A stretch of 64,000 nt of DNA from Clostridium grantii DSM 8605 (GCF_900129965.1 NZ_FQXM01000007.1:168384-232383), one strand, 5' to 3'; positions 28,459-37,923 are shown, numbered from the stretch's first letter. Numbers and translations are program-made. Notes: a model not told the origin generated them from the sequence alone.

Positions 28459-30612
28459 ATGTTTAATGAAAGTGATTTACAAGCAACAATTAAAGAAGAA
28501 CTTCAAAAAGAAATGGAAAAAACTATAGAATTAGAAAGAGAAGAGGAATTCTTAGAAAGTACTATAGGAATTATTAAGCGTGAATTGTTGTACTTTTTAG
28601 AAAAAAGAAAAGCAATAACCGAAACTATAAAAGAAGAAAGAAAAATTGCTTTAGAAGATTATAAAGATGATGAAGATAAACTTATTGAATTTTTTGATCA
28701 TGAAAGATATGTAAATGAAGAAAGTTTTAGAATCATAGATAGAAAATTAAAAGAACTTACTATACTTCAAGACTCTCCTTATTTCGGAAAAGTAAATTTT
28801 AAAGAAAAAGATTTTAATGATGAAGAAGACATTTATGTTGGAAGATTTGGAATGACTACAGAAGCTTCCTATGAACCTTTGGTAGTGGATTGGAGAGCAC
28901 CTATCGCATCTTTGTTTTATGCAGGTAAGCTAGGTGAGGCAAAATATAAAGCCCCTATGGGAGAATTTATTGTTGATATAATAAAGAAAAGACAGTTTAT
29001 TATAAAAAATGAAGTATTAGAAGGAATGTTTGATTCTTCTGTTGAAGTAAAAGATGATATATTACAAATGATGTTATCCAAGAATTCGGGGGATAAATTA
29101 AAAGATATAATTATGTCTATTCAAGCAGAACAGGATGAAATCATTAGACAGGATAGAAATAAGGCAGTAATAGTAGATGGTGTTGCAGGAAGCGGAAAAA
29201 CTACTATTGCATTGCATAGAGTGGCATATTTACTTTATAATCATAGGGATACATTGCAAGATAAAGTTATGATTTTGGGTCCAAATACTATTTTCATGGA
29301 GTATATATCTAGTATATTGCCTAGCTTAGGAGAAATAGGAGTAAATCAAAAAACTTTCTTAGATTTTGCTTTAGAAGTTATTGAACTTGATTATGAAAAA
29401 ATCATGTCAGTAAAAGATTATATGGAGAAAATTATTAATAAAGATGAAGAATTTATTCAGATAATGAGAAAAAAGACATCTGATAATTACATCAAGGAAC
29501 TGGATAAGTTAATTGAAAACTTTGAAAAAGATTATTACAAGTTGCAGGATGTAGTACTTGATAATAAAGTTATTGTAGAAAAAAATACAGTAAAAGAACT
29601 TTTTGAATATTATGCCAATATGCCTTTGTTTAGAAAAATAAAAAAGATAAAAAGAATTTTAATTTCTAAAATATTAGATGAAAGAGATAATAAAATAAGG
29701 GCTATAGAAAAATGGTATAAAGAATCCTTGGATAAATTAACAGAAGAAGAGAAAAATGTTCAAGAGAATAATTTGATATTCAAAAGAAGAGATCTTATTA
29801 GAATTGTAATTAAAAGCGTTATAGAAGCAAAAGAAAGCTTGAATTGGCTTAGTGATATAGAATGTATAGATATTTACAATGAATTTAATAATAATGAAAA
29901 ACTAAATATTGATGATTTAGCACCAATTTTGTATTTAAAAATTAAATTAGAAGGTTTAGAATTAGAAAAAGAAATAAAACATGTAGTTATTGATGAAGCA
30001 CAAGATTATAGTTTCTTGCAATTTGTAGTAATAAAAGAATTAACAAAAGCAGTAGGATATACTATAGTAGGAGATACAAATCAGCTGTTGCTGCCTATTG
30101 ATGAAACAATAGCTATGACTAGGTTAAGCGGATTATTAGAAAATACTTCTTCGTATAAATTAAAGAAAAGCTATAGATCCACAAAAGAAATAATGGAATA
30201 TGCAAATAAATATTTAGATAATACAAATATTATTCCATTAGTAAGAAATGGTGAAATGGTTAAAGAAATTAATTTAAAGAAGGAAGAAATTAATAGTAAT
30301 TTAATTGAAATAGTTAATTCTTATAAAGCAAAAGGATTAGAAAGTATAGCTATTATTACTAATAGTTTGGAAAAAGCAAAAATTATTAGTGATTTTATGA
30401 AAGAAGAAATGTCTATAAGTTTTGTAAATAGCGAAGATTCTATTTATAAAAAAGGTGTGGTTATATTACCTTCTTATTTTGCAAAAGGATTAGAATTTGA
30501 TGGAGCTATTATTATAGATGACTTTGAAGAACAGGCTATAGAAGATAGAAAAATTAAGTATGTAATGGCAACAAGAGCATTACACGATTTGACGGTTGTT
30601 AAAAATAATTAA
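28459..30612 (+). CDS. helD: UvrD-like helicase of the HelD family (RNA polymerase recycling)
   Basis: A 717-residue superfamily 1 ATPase. The N-terminal 60 residues form a charged coiled coil of the type that enters the RNA polymerase secondary channel. Walker A is GVAGSGKTT at 241-249, Walker B/DEAQ is HVVIDEAQDYS, and late motifs include KKSYRSTKEI and PSYFAKGLEFDG. HelD proteins remodel and release stalled RNA polymerase; they are not classic repair helicases. The arrangement of coiled coil, early DWRAPIASLFY and split ATPase domain fits HelD rather than UvrD. Separated from the epimerase gene by 28 bases; ended by a bidirectional hairpin. Confidence 0.88.
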   Translation: MFNESDLQATIKEELQKEMEKTIELEREEEFLESTIGIIKRELLYFLEKRKAITETIKEERKIALEDYKDDEDKLIEFFDHERYVNEESFRIIDRKLKELTILQDSPYFGKVNFKEKDFNDEEDIYVGRFGMTTEASYEPLVVDWRAPIASLFYAGKLGEAKYKAPMGEFIVDIIKKRQFIIKNEVLEGMFDSSVEVKDDILQMMLSKNSGDKLKDIIMSIQAEQDEIIRQDRNKAVIVDGVAGSGKTTIALHRVAYLLYNHRDTLQDKVMILGPNTIFMEYISSILPSLGEIGVNQKTFLDFALEVIELDYEKIMSVKDYMEKIINKDEEFIQIMRKKTSDNYIKELDKLIENFEKDYYKLQDVVLDNKVIVEKNTVKELFEYYANMPLFRKIKKIKRILISKILDERDNKIRAIEKWYKESLDKLTEEEKNVQENNLIFKRRDLIRIVIKSVIEAKESLNWLSDIECIDIYNEFNNNEKLNIDDLAPILYLKIKLEGLELEKEIKHVVIDEAQDYSFLQFVVIKELTKAVGYTIVGDTNQLLLPIDETIAMTRLSGLLENTSSYKLKKSYRSTKEIMEYANKYLDNTNIIPLVRNGEMVKEINLKKEEINSNLIEIVNSYKAKGLESIAIITNSLEKAKIISDFMKEEMSISFVNSEDSIYKKGVVILPSYFAKGLEFDGAIIIDDFEEQAIEDRKIKYVMATRALHDLTVVKNN

Positions 30613-30623
30613 AAACAAAAAAG

Positions 30624-30647
30624 AGTTGACAGTGAAAACTGTCAACT
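30624..30647. terminator. Bidirectional terminator between helD and CDP-alcohol transferase genes
   Basis: Arms AGTTGACAGT and ACTGTCAACT around a GAAA loop, with an A-rich left flank and TTTACTTTTTT on the right. The flanking genes converge. Confidence 0.85.
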
Positions 30648-30655
30648 TTACTTTT

Positions 30656-31240
30656 TTAAGTAAATATTTTTTTGGCTTCTCTTAGCCTTTGAAAGGCAGT
30701 AAAAACAATTGCTGCTGAAAAAACTAAAGTAATAAAAATTAAATATTTATTAAAAAGTATCATTAATGTAAAAAATATAAAACCTTCAGTTCTTTCTGCA
30801 AAGCCCGCTTGATAATAAAATGATTTCACACCAGTGTTAATAGAAAGCGCTCCTACTGTTAAGAAAACTGTAATTGAAAAAACTATGCTGGCTATTAATA
30901 AAATCAAATAGAAATTTGACTGAGGAAATTTCAAGGCTAAAGATATAATGATTGAAATTTCTACTAGCCTATCAAAAGTTACATCCAAAACTGTACCCCA
31001 AGGACTTTTTTTGTTTTGTAATCTTGCCATGGTACCATCAACGGCATCCAAGTATCCAGAAGTCCATAGAATAATTAATGATAAAATGGTGTAATCAAAA
31101 TATAAAAAAATACTTGAAATTAAACCTAAGATGAAGGCAGTTTTTGTGATTATATTTGGTGAATAACCAAAATTATTAAAAAAGATTGCAGTTTTTGTTA
31201 TTAAAGGTTGAACAAATTTTCGTCCATGAGTATCTAACAT
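30656..31240 (-). CDS. CDP-alcohol phosphatidyltransferase family protein
   Basis: A 194-residue integral membrane enzyme with the signature D-G-x2-A-R-x8-G-x3-D-x3-D (read as DGTMAR, then GTVLDVTFD) at about residues 67-90, which binds the CDP-alcohol and metal. About five or six hydrophobic helices. Members make phospholipids such as phosphatidylglycerol phosphate or phosphatidylinositol phosphate; the acceptor cannot be assigned here. A single gene converging on helD, with its promoter toward the aminopeptidase gene. Confidence 0.88.
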   Translation of the reverse strand: MLDTHGRKFVQPLITKTAIFFNNFGYSPNIITKTAFILGLISSIFLYFDYTILSLIILWTSGYLDAVDGTMARLQNKKSPWGTVLDVTFDRLVEISIIISLALKFPQSNFYLILLIASIVFSITVFLTVGALSINTGVKSFYYQAGFAERTEGFIFFTLMILFNKYLIFITLVFSAAIVFTAFQRLREAKKIFT

Positions 31241-31404
31241 TTAAGTAGCCTCTATTCTTTTTCTTTTAGTATAAATTCATTTTACCATAAAAGGGCATAA
31301 TAAAGCACAGGAATTATTGTAAAACAATAGTTGGTTTTTATTTGATAAAAATTCATGGTATAATTATCTATATTTAATTTTTTTCAAAGAAGGGAAGAAA
31401 AACA

Positions 31405-32634
31405 ATGAATGATAAATATTTAGAAAAATATGCGCGTTTATTAGTTAAAACAGGGATAAATATCCAAAAAAATGGAATTCTTGTAATTAATACACCTATA
31501 GAATGTGCAGAGTTTGCAAGAATAGTTGCTAAAATAGCTTATTTAGAAGGTGCTAGAGATGTAGTAATGAATTGGAGAGATGAGCTTTTTACAAAAATTA
31601 AATACACTCATGCACCAGAAGAAATTTTTGACGAATTTCCAGAATGGCAAAAAGAATTTTATGTTTCTTATGCTCTTAAAGGAGCATCATTCTTATCCAT
31701 TTCAGCTTCAGACCCAGAACTCATGAAGGATGTTAATCCAGATAGAATGGTAAGAGCAGCCAAAGCAAGTAGCGCTGCAATAAAAGAATATAGAGATAGA
31801 TTAATGAGCAACAAAAATGTTTGGTGTGTAGCATCTATACCAACAGTAGCTTGGGCAAGAAAAGTATTTCCAAATATGAGTGATGATGAAGCAGTAGAAA
31901 AATTATGGGATAGTATTTTTAAATCCGTAAGAGTGGATATGGAAGATCCAGTATTGGCATGGGATACTCATAAGAAGAATTTAAAAGAAAGATTAAACTT
32001 TTTAAATAATAATAGCTTCAAATATTTGAAGTACAAAAATTCTATAGGAACAGATGTTAAAATTGAATTACCGGAAGAACATTTATGGATGGGTGGTTCA
32101 GATTATACTCCAGATGGAGTAGAGTTTATTGCTAATATGCCGACAGAAGAAGTGTTTACATTACCTAAAAGAGATGGTGTAAATGGAGTTGTGGTAAGCG
32201 CAAAACCATTAAACTTTAATGGAAACTTAATAGAAGATTTTTCTATTACTTTTAAAGATGGAAAAATAGTAGACTTTAAAGCAGAAAAAGGTCATGATGT
32301 ATTAAAAAGTATTATAGATACAGATGAAGGGTCTCATTATTTAGGGGAAGTTGCCTTAGTTCCTTATGATTCACCAATATCAAATTCTGACATACTTTTT
32401 TATAATACTTTATTTGATGAAAATGCATCATGTCACTTAGCTATTGGTAAAGCTTATCCAATAAACATAAAAAATGGTGAGAATTTAAGTAAAGAGGAAC
32501 TAACAGCTAAAAAAGTAAATGATTCTATAGTTCATGAAGATTTTATGATAGGAACAAAAGATTTGGAGATAATAGGTATAAAAGAAAATGGGGAAGAAAT
32601 TACTGTATTTAAAGAAGGAAATTTTGCCTTTTAA
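31405..32634 (+). CDS. M29-family aminopeptidase (AmpS-like)
   Basis: A 409-residue thermophilic-metalloprotease-family (M29) aminopeptidase, usual length about 410. Visible family stretches: KYARLLVKTGINIQKNG at the N-terminus, WRDELFTKIKYTHAPEE, metal-site segments NMPTEEVFTLP and YLGEVALVPYDSPIS, and NDSIVHEDFMIG with the C-terminal His/Asp. Cytoplasmic; trims N-terminal residues from peptides. AGAAGGGA precedes ATG. It stands alone and is followed by a GC-rich hairpin repeat. Confidence 0.92.
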   Translation: MNDKYLEKYARLLVKTGINIQKNGILVINTPIECAEFARIVAKIAYLEGARDVVMNWRDELFTKIKYTHAPEEIFDEFPEWQKEFYVSYALKGASFLSISASDPELMKDVNPDRMVRAAKASSAAIKEYRDRLMSNKNVWCVASIPTVAWARKVFPNMSDDEAVEKLWDSIFKSVRVDMEDPVLAWDTHKKNLKERLNFLNNNSFKYLKYKNSIGTDVKIELPEEHLWMGGSDYTPDGVEFIANMPTEEVFTLPKRDGVNGVVVSAKPLNFNGNLIEDFSITFKDGKIVDFKAEKGHDVLKSIIDTDEGSHYLGEVALVPYDSPISNSDILFYNTLFDENASCHLAIGKAYPINIKNGENLSKEELTAKKVNDSIVHEDFMIGTKDLEIIGIKENGEEITVFKEGNFAF

Positions 32635-32672
32635 TATTTTTTAAACTGTGATTATGTTTACAGAATATAACC

Positions 32673-32700
32673 GGGCGGGCATGGAAACCCGCCCCTACAA
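32673..32700. repeat. GC-rich dispersed hairpin repeat, single copy
   Basis: GGGCGGG...CCCGCCC hairpin followed by CTACAA, between two converging genes. Same unit (in varied orientation) as at 46757, and as the ends of the elements at 39.45 and 60.2 kb. It stands out in AT-rich surroundings and may act as a terminator. Confidence 0.8.
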
Positions 32701-32714
32701 TGTACTTTAGATTT

Positions 32715-33887
32715 TTACTTATAGTCTATATCCACAGTAATTAATGTTTCATATTGTGGATGAATTTTTTTGACTTCTTTAGCAATATTATTAGACAATA
32801 GTTCTATATTTGATCTTTTATTATTGGCTTTAGTTACTATGTCAAAAATTAAGGTTTTAACATCCCCATCTCCAACAACCCTAAAATCATGAAATGAAAT
32901 GACTTCGGGAAAAAGTGATAAAATACTAGAAAGTTCTTTTTTGGCCTTTGATAACTTTTCACAATTCTGATTTAAAGGATCAATGTGAATTACGAGAAAG
33001 AGGTTTAATTCTTTAGATATTTCTCTTTCAATTTTATCAATAACTTCATGAACATCCACAATATCACTATCAGCAGGAACTTCTGCATGAATAGATGCCA
33101 TTATTCTGCCAGGGCCATAATTATGAACAATTAAATCATGTACTCCTACTACATAATTATAGTTTAATACTCTACTTTCTATTTTTCCAATAAGTTCAGA
33201 ATCAGGGGCCTCTCCTAATAAAGGGCCAATAGTTTCTTTAACAAGGGAAAAACCAGAATATAAAATAAATAAAGATACAAATACACCTATATACCCATCT
33301 ATAGGAAAATCAATCCAGTTACTTAATAGTAAAGCTAAAGCAACAGAAGAAGATGAAATTACATCAGTTAAAGCATCTAATGATGATGCTTGTAAAGCAG
33401 AAGAATTAATAGCCTTACCTACATATTTATTGAAAGAGCTTAACCATATCTTCACTATTATAGATAAAAGTATTAAAACAAAAGGTATTAATTTAAAAGA
33501 TATACCAGTAGGATGTAGAATTTTATCAAAGGAAGATTTTGTAAATTCAACACCTACGTACATAACCATAAAGCTTACAATTAACCCTGAAATATATTCG
33601 ATTCTGCCATGACCAAATGGATGCTCTTTATCTGCAGGTTTTGAAGCTAGTTTAAAACCTACAATAGTTATTATAGATGAAATGGTATCTGATAAATTAT
33701 TAAAAGCGTCAGCTGTTACTGCAATACTATTAACAGTCATGCCAACTAATAATTTCACACAAAATAAAATGAAATTAGTTATGATACCAACTATTCCACC
33801 AAGATAACCGTAAGATTCTCTGACTTTATTATCCTCGGTATTAGGATAGTCTTTAACAAACCTAGTAATTAAAAATTTTGATAACAA
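32715..33887 (-). CDS. Cation diffusion facilitator (CDF) family transporter
   Basis: A 390-residue metal/proton antiporter. N-terminal six-helix domain with DAFNNLSDTISS (first metal-site Asp pair in TM2), HPFGHGRIEYISG before TM3, and ALTDVISSSS in TM5; C-terminal cytoplasmic dimerisation domain (VVGVHDLIVHNYGPG; HAEVP). About 90 residues beyond a minimal CDF. It exports Zn, Fe, Mn or Co; which one is not readable. Last gene of a three-gene minus-strand group (HAD phosphatase, LOR/SDH protein, CDF), 29 bases after the middle gene. Confidence 0.9.
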   Translation of the reverse strand: MLSKFLITRFVKDYPNTEDNKVRESYGYLGGIVGIITNFILFCVKLLVGMTVNSIAVTADAFNNLSDTISSIITIVGFKLASKPADKEHPFGHGRIEYISGLIVSFMVMYVGVEFTKSSFDKILHPTGISFKLIPFVLILLSIIVKIWLSSFNKYVGKAINSSALQASSLDALTDVISSSSVALALLLSNWIDFPIDGYIGVFVSLFILYSGFSLVKETIGPLLGEAPDSELIGKIESRVLNYNYVVGVHDLIVHNYGPGRIMASIHAEVPADSDIVDVHEVIDKIEREISKELNLFLVIHIDPLNQNCEKLSKAKKELSSILSLFPEVISFHDFRVVGDGDVKTLIFDIVTKANNKRSNIELLSNNIAKEVKKIHPQYETLITVDIDYK

Positions 33888-33916
33888 AATATACCTCCTG
33901 ATTATTTATATAATAT

Positions 33917-35005
33917 TTATTTGATTAAATAATTTTTAAGATGTACTAAAAAATCTTGCACGTTAGTCACCATAGTAGTTACTTCTAATGTTCCCCTATC
34001 TCTCAGTTTATTTACAGCAAATTCAGCTACATCAATACTATAAATATAAACTGGACGAACAGTATCATTGGTTACAGTATAGGAGGGAGTCATATTTCCT
34101 GCGGCTATACTATGCAGAGTTGTTGCTAAGCATATTAATGTAGTAGCTTTTCTTGTATGTTTTCTCATTTCATCCTGAGCTTCATAAACATTTGCAAAAA
34201 CTGGAGGAAGAGGACCATCATCTCTAATGGAGCCAGCTAAAACTAAAGGAATATTATTATCAACACAAGATTTAACAACGCTTTCCTTTATGTTGTAATC
34301 TTTAATTAAATTTTCAATAGAACCAGAATTTCTTGCTTTATTTAACAAATCTAAATGATTATAATGACCCATATATTTAGATTCCTGAGTGTAAATATCT
34401 TGGCCAAGGGCTGTACCTAATAAGCCTGCTTCTAAATCATGTGTAGCCATGGCATTTCCAGCTAAGATAGCATCAACATACCCATTTTCTATTAAGGAGG
34501 ATAAAGCTTTTCTTGAATCATAATCAAAAATAACAGCAGGACCTAAAACCCAAACTACATATCCATTATCTTTTTCATATTTTAATAAATCATACAATTT
34601 ATCATAATCTTTTGAATAAGCAGTTTCTCTAGAGCGACCACTTCTAAAAGCAAAAACATCAGCACCGGCATTGGTTGTTAGAAAACCAGTTGTATGAAGA
34701 TAAATGCCCTCAGAGCCATCTTCTGTTCTTCCTACTACAACTTTATCACCTATTTTTAAATTTCTAAATTCAACAACAGAAATTATACCTTCAGTTTTGT
34801 ATACAGGAACACAATCCATTCTACTTTCACTAGCTAGTATCCAATTATTATTGATTTTAAAGTATTCAGGATAAATTGACATGGCATGATAATTTTCAGG
34901 CGCAACTCCATCTTTAATTACCTCTAAGTATTTTGCATTTGGAAAAGAAATAAATGGGTCAACTGAAAAATTTGGGTGAGTATATTTAGGAATTTCAAAA
35001 TTCAT
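33917..35005 (-). CDS. LOR/SDH-domain protein (TIGR00300-like), possible ornithine cyclodeaminase
   Basis: A 362-residue protein resembling the LOR/SDH family, named for similarity to lysine-ketoglutarate reductase/saccharopine dehydrogenase. Relatives include archaeal-type ornithine cyclodeaminase and the C-terminal domain of cyanobacterial ArgZ/AgrE. Distinctive stretches: TTNAGADVFAFRSGRSRETA, VWVLGPAVIFD, AILAGNAMATHDLEAGLLGT, VLAGSIRDDGPLPPV. Substrate assignment here is only a family inference; NAD and ornithine binding were not tested. It is flanked by a HAD phosphatase and a metal exporter with no arginine genes near, so the physiological role is open. Confidence 0.65.
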   Translation of the reverse strand: MNFEIPKYTHPNFSVDPFISFPNAKYLEVIKDGVAPENYHAMSIYPEYFKINNNWILASESRMDCVPVYKTEGIISVVEFRNLKIGDKVVVGRTEDGSEGIYLHTTGFLTTNAGADVFAFRSGRSRETAYSKDYDKLYDLLKYEKDNGYVVWVLGPAVIFDYDSRKALSSLIENGYVDAILAGNAMATHDLEAGLLGTALGQDIYTQESKYMGHYNHLDLLNKARNSGSIENLIKDYNIKESVVKSCVDNNIPLVLAGSIRDDGPLPPVFANVYEAQDEMRKHTRKATTLICLATTLHSIAAGNMTPSYTVTNDTVRPVYIYSIDVAEFAVNKLRDRGTLEVTTMVTNVQDFLVHLKNYLIK

Positions 35006-35075
35006 ATTAAAACCTCCACAAAGTATATTTTCTATTAAAGTATATTTTATAATTACTTTAATAAATAAGCTACAA

Positions 35076-35735
35076 TTATTTTAAATTTAATAAAATTTCT
35101 ATTAACTCAAGTGGAGTATCTATTAAATATTTAGGTGATAAAGATTTTAAATAAATTTTGTCTCTAAAACCCCATGTACAGGCAACACTTAGAATATTAG
35201 CGTTTTGGCAGGCTTTTATATCAACTTCGGAGTCACCTACTAAAATACATTCATTTGTATTTATTTTTAAAGTTTTTACTATACGTTCAATTGCTTCTTT
35301 ATTAGGTTTCAAGAACATATTATTCACTTCACCAAACACTCCTTGAAATCCACAAGCAGTAAATAGTTTATCCACAATTTCTTTTGCAAAAGTTTCTTTT
35401 TTGTTAGTTAATATACTATATGTAAAACCTTTTTCTTTTAATTCTCTTAAGAGATTAAAAATATCGTCATAAACAAACAAATCTTCTTGCCAGAACTTTT
35501 CATAATTTGAAATCATAAGCTTATGTGCTTTGTCAAGGGTAAAATATGTATCATAATTATGGGGTAAGGATCTTTCTACCAGTTTTTTCATACCATTACC
35601 TATATAAGATTTATAAGTTGTTTGGGTATGTTGCGGTAAATTATATTTTTCTAATACTTTATTCATAGAATAAGCTAGTCCACCTATTGAATTTATTAAA
35701 GTTCCGTCTAAATCGAAAATAATATGTTTAATCAA
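35076..35735 (-). CDS. gph: HAD-family hydrolase, phosphoglycolate phosphatase-like
   Basis: A 219-residue subfamily IA haloacid-dehalogenase-type phosphatase. Motif I is DLDGT (Asp8, Asp10), motif II is SILTNK, motif III/IV has KPNKEAIERI and ILVGDSEVDIKACQNA. The helical cap between residues 16 and 85 is of the phosphoglycolate/beta-phosphoglucomutase type. The gene symbol is by similarity; substrate is uncertain. AGGAGG before ATG. First gene of the minus-strand trio. Confidence 0.82.
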   Translation of the reverse strand: MIKHIIFDLDGTLINSIGGLAYSMNKVLEKYNLPQHTQTTYKSYIGNGMKKLVERSLPHNYDTYFTLDKAHKLMISNYEKFWQEDLFVYDDIFNLLRELKEKGFTYSILTNKKETFAKEIVDKLFTACGFQGVFGEVNNMFLKPNKEAIERIVKTLKINTNECILVGDSEVDIKACQNANILSVACTWGFRDKIYLKSLSPKYLIDTPLELIEILLNLK

Positions 35736-35922
35736 AAGTATACCTCCTAAATATTACTGTTTATAAATAGAATAAATTATTTAATTTTATTATAACATAA
35801 TAAAAGTGTGTACTTTTATGTATTGCAAATAATAAAAATAATGATAAAATAAAAATTGAATATATTTAATAAAAATTGTTAATCATAATTATTGATGTAC
35901 AATTTAGACAGGAGGTTTAATC

Positions 35923-36093
35923 ATGGCTTATATTATTAAAGACGAATGTATCAAATGTGGAGCTTGTGAACCAGAATGCCCAGTTAATTGCATAACTGAA
36001 GGAGACGAAAACTATGTTATCGATCCTAATGAATGCATAGATTGTGGAGCTTGTGCAGCAGTTTGTCCAGTTGATGCACCAGTACCAAACTAA
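35923..36093 (+). CDS. 2[4Fe-4S] ferredoxin, clostridial type
   Basis: A short 56-residue gene: MAYIIKDECIKCGAC, a pseudo-twofold repeat with two C-x2-C-x2-C-x3-C-P motifs (Cys9, 12, 15, 19 and Cys38, 41, 44, 48). Cys9/12/15 with Cys48 and Cys38/41/44 with Cys19 hold two [4Fe-4S] clusters. It carries low-potential electrons in anaerobic metabolism, for example with radical-SAM enzymes, hydrogenase or pyruvate:ferredoxin oxidoreductase. GGAGG lies 7 bases before ATG; a long A/T-rich hairpin terminator follows at once, so it is a single-gene unit. Confidence 0.95.
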   Translation: MAYIIKDECIKCGACEPECPVNCITEGDENYVIDPNECIDCGACAAVCPVDAPVPN

Positions 36094-36123
36094 AAAAATT
36101 GCAGGTTAACCTGCAATTTTTTT
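36092..36123 (+). terminator. Terminator after ferredoxin
   Basis: Perfect hairpin AAAAAAATTGCAGG-TTAA-CCTGCAATTTTTTT that begins within the stop codon region. Confidence 0.9.
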
Positions 36124-36209
36124 AGTTTTTATTATTTTATATATAGGGATCCCAATGTGAAACTTAAATTTATAATATAACAAAGAAATTTTTATATAAG
36201 GGTGATGTA

Positions 36210-36950
36210 ATGAAATTAAAAGGAAAAGTAGCATTGATAACAGGTGGTAGCAGGGGGATTGGTGCTGAAATAGCTAAAGAATTTTCTAAAGAAGGAGCAT
36301 TTGTAGTTATTAATTATATAAGCAATGATAGAGCAGCAGAAGAAACTATTGAAGAAATAAAAGCAGTTGGCGGGTATGTTATTGGAATAAAAGCAGATGC
36401 AAGTGATTTTAACGAAGCAAAGAATTTAGTGGATAGCACCATAGATAAATTTGGAAAGTTAGATATTCTTGTTAACAATGCAGGCATTTCAAAGGTAGGT
36501 TTATTTATAGATATGAAAGAAAAGCATTGGGATGAAATGCTAAATATTAATCTTAAAAGTGTTTTTAATCTTTCAAATCATGTAACTAAGCACATGTTAG
36601 CTAATAATGGGGGGGCAATAATAAATATTTCTTCAATGTGGGGTGGAGTTGGTGCATCTTGTGAAGTGATTTATTCCGCATCCAAAGGAGGAATAGATGC
36701 TTTTACAAAAGCATTAGGTAAAGAACTGGCTCCTAACAACATAAGAGTAAATGCAATAGCACCAGGGGTTATAGAAACAGATATGAATAAATGGATGAAT
36801 GAGAATGAGATTGATGATTTATCTAATGAAATTCCAATGATGAGATTTGGAAAACCAAAAGAAGTGGCAAAATTAGCGGTTTTTTTAGCTAGTGAGGATT
36901 CTTCTTATATAACAGCCCAAGTTATAAATGTTGATGGTGGAATGGTGTAA
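36210..36950 (+). CDS. SDR-family reductase, EF-P 5-aminopentanone reductase (YmfI)-like
   Basis: A 246-residue short-chain dehydrogenase with the nucleotide motif GGSRGIG, NNAG, and catalytic Ser in ISSM and Tyr/Lys in YSASK. The stretch SSMWGGVGASCEVIYSASKG and the PGVIETDMN segment are much closer to the YmfI group than to ordinary FabG. YmfI reduces 5-aminopentanone on elongation factor P to 5-aminopentanol in Bacillus subtilis, aiding polyproline translation. 3-Oxoacyl-ACP reductase remains the alternative. A single gene; converges on the sigma factor gene. Confidence 0.75.
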   Translation: MKLKGKVALITGGSRGIGAEIAKEFSKEGAFVVINYISNDRAAEETIEEIKAVGGYVIGIKADASDFNEAKNLVDSTIDKFGKLDILVNNAGISKVGLFIDMKEKHWDEMLNINLKSVFNLSNHVTKHMLANNGGAIINISSMWGGVGASCEVIYSASKGGIDAFTKALGKELAPNNIRVNAIAPGVIETDMNKWMNENEIDDLSNEIPMMRFGKPKEVAKLAVFLASEDSSYITAQVINVDGGMV

Positions 36951-36960
36951 TTTAGTGAAC

Positions 36961-36994
36961 AGGTTTTAAAAGCTGTGAACTTCTTTTAAAACCT
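36961..36994. terminator. Bidirectional hairpin between SDR and sigma-factor genes
   Basis: Arms AGGTTTTAAAAG (36961-36972) and CTTTTAAAACCT (36983-36994), with further partial pairing outside. The flanking genes converge. Confidence 0.65.
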
Positions 36995-37003
36995 ATCCAC
37001 TGA

Positions 37004-37846
37004 CTAAATGTATTCTTTCAATCTTTTAGCTCTTCCTGGATGTCTTAATTTTCTTAAAGCTTTACTTTCTATTTGCCTGATTCGTTCTCTTGTTAGATTA
37101 AAAATATTACCTATTTCTTCTAGGGTTCTTGGATTATCATCGTCTAAGCCATATCGAAGTCTTAGTATTTTTTCTTCTCTTGGAGTTAATGTTTGTAATA
37201 TAAGAGTTATTTCTTTTTTTAAAGATTTTTTTAGCACCTCATCTTCAACATTAGAAGTATCGCTAAATAGTTCGGTTTCTTCGTATATACTATTATTTTC
37301 TGAAACAAAATCTAATAATTGACTATCATTTTCTACGGAGGCATCATTCACTAATTTATTTAAGGAAACTATATTTTTATAATAGCTTGAATAATATTTT
37401 ATTAAATGATACTCGTTAATGCTTATCCCAACCTTACTACAAATATCCTCCTCTGTATAAACTAATTTAATGGAATTTTCTTTTTCAAGTTTATTTATTT
37501 TATTCATTTTTTCAATCATATGCATTGGAAATCTTATTATAGAGCCTTTGTTATAAATAGACCTATCAATAACCTCTAAAATCCAGTAAAAAACGTAGGT
37601 GGAAAATTTTGTTCCAAAACTAGCATCATACTTTTCAATGCCATAAATAAGACCAATAATTCCTTCTTGAACTAAATCTTCATAGGACATATTAGAAAAA
37701 TTCATCCTTTTATTAGCTAAAGTTTTTATCAAAGGAATATTTCTTAGGATTAACTGCTCTCTTGCAACTAAGTCTTCTTCAGTTTTATAAAGTTGTAGCA
37801 AATCTTCATTACTTAAATTATCATAACAAATTAGATTTATTTTCAT
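37004..37846 (-). CDS. RNA polymerase sigma-70-family factor, RpoD-like without region 1.1
   Basis: A 280-residue sigma factor. Region 2 is recognisable (SYEDLVQEGIIGLIYGIEKYD, FSTYVFYWILEVIDR, with promoter -10 contacts following), region 3 spans about 125-210, and region 4 carries LTPREEKILRLRYGLDD and ARLREIRQIE-like helix-turn-helix sequence TRERIRQIESKALRKLRHP. It is shorter than RpoD and lacks region 1.1, so it is a group 2/3-type alternative sigma factor. Start chosen at ATG 37846, with AGGTGAT five bases upstream, rather than GTG 37855. No anti-sigma gene is adjacent. Regulon unknown. Confidence 0.85.
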   Translation of the reverse strand: MKINLICYDNLSNEDLLQLYKTEEDLVAREQLILRNIPLIKTLANKRMNFSNMSYEDLVQEGIIGLIYGIEKYDASFGTKFSTYVFYWILEVIDRSIYNKGSIIRFPMHMIEKMNKINKLEKENSIKLVYTEEDICSKVGISINEYHLIKYYSSYYKNIVSLNKLVNDASVENDSQLLDFVSENNSIYEETELFSDTSNVEDEVLKKSLKKEITLILQTLTPREEKILRLRYGLDDDNPRTLEEIGNIFNLTRERIRQIESKALRKLRHPGRAKRLKEYI

Positions 37847-37923
37847 AAACATCACCTATGATATGTTTATTCTCTTAAATTATAATAATTGACTAAATAA
37901 TCAAAATAATTAAAATTTCAGTT

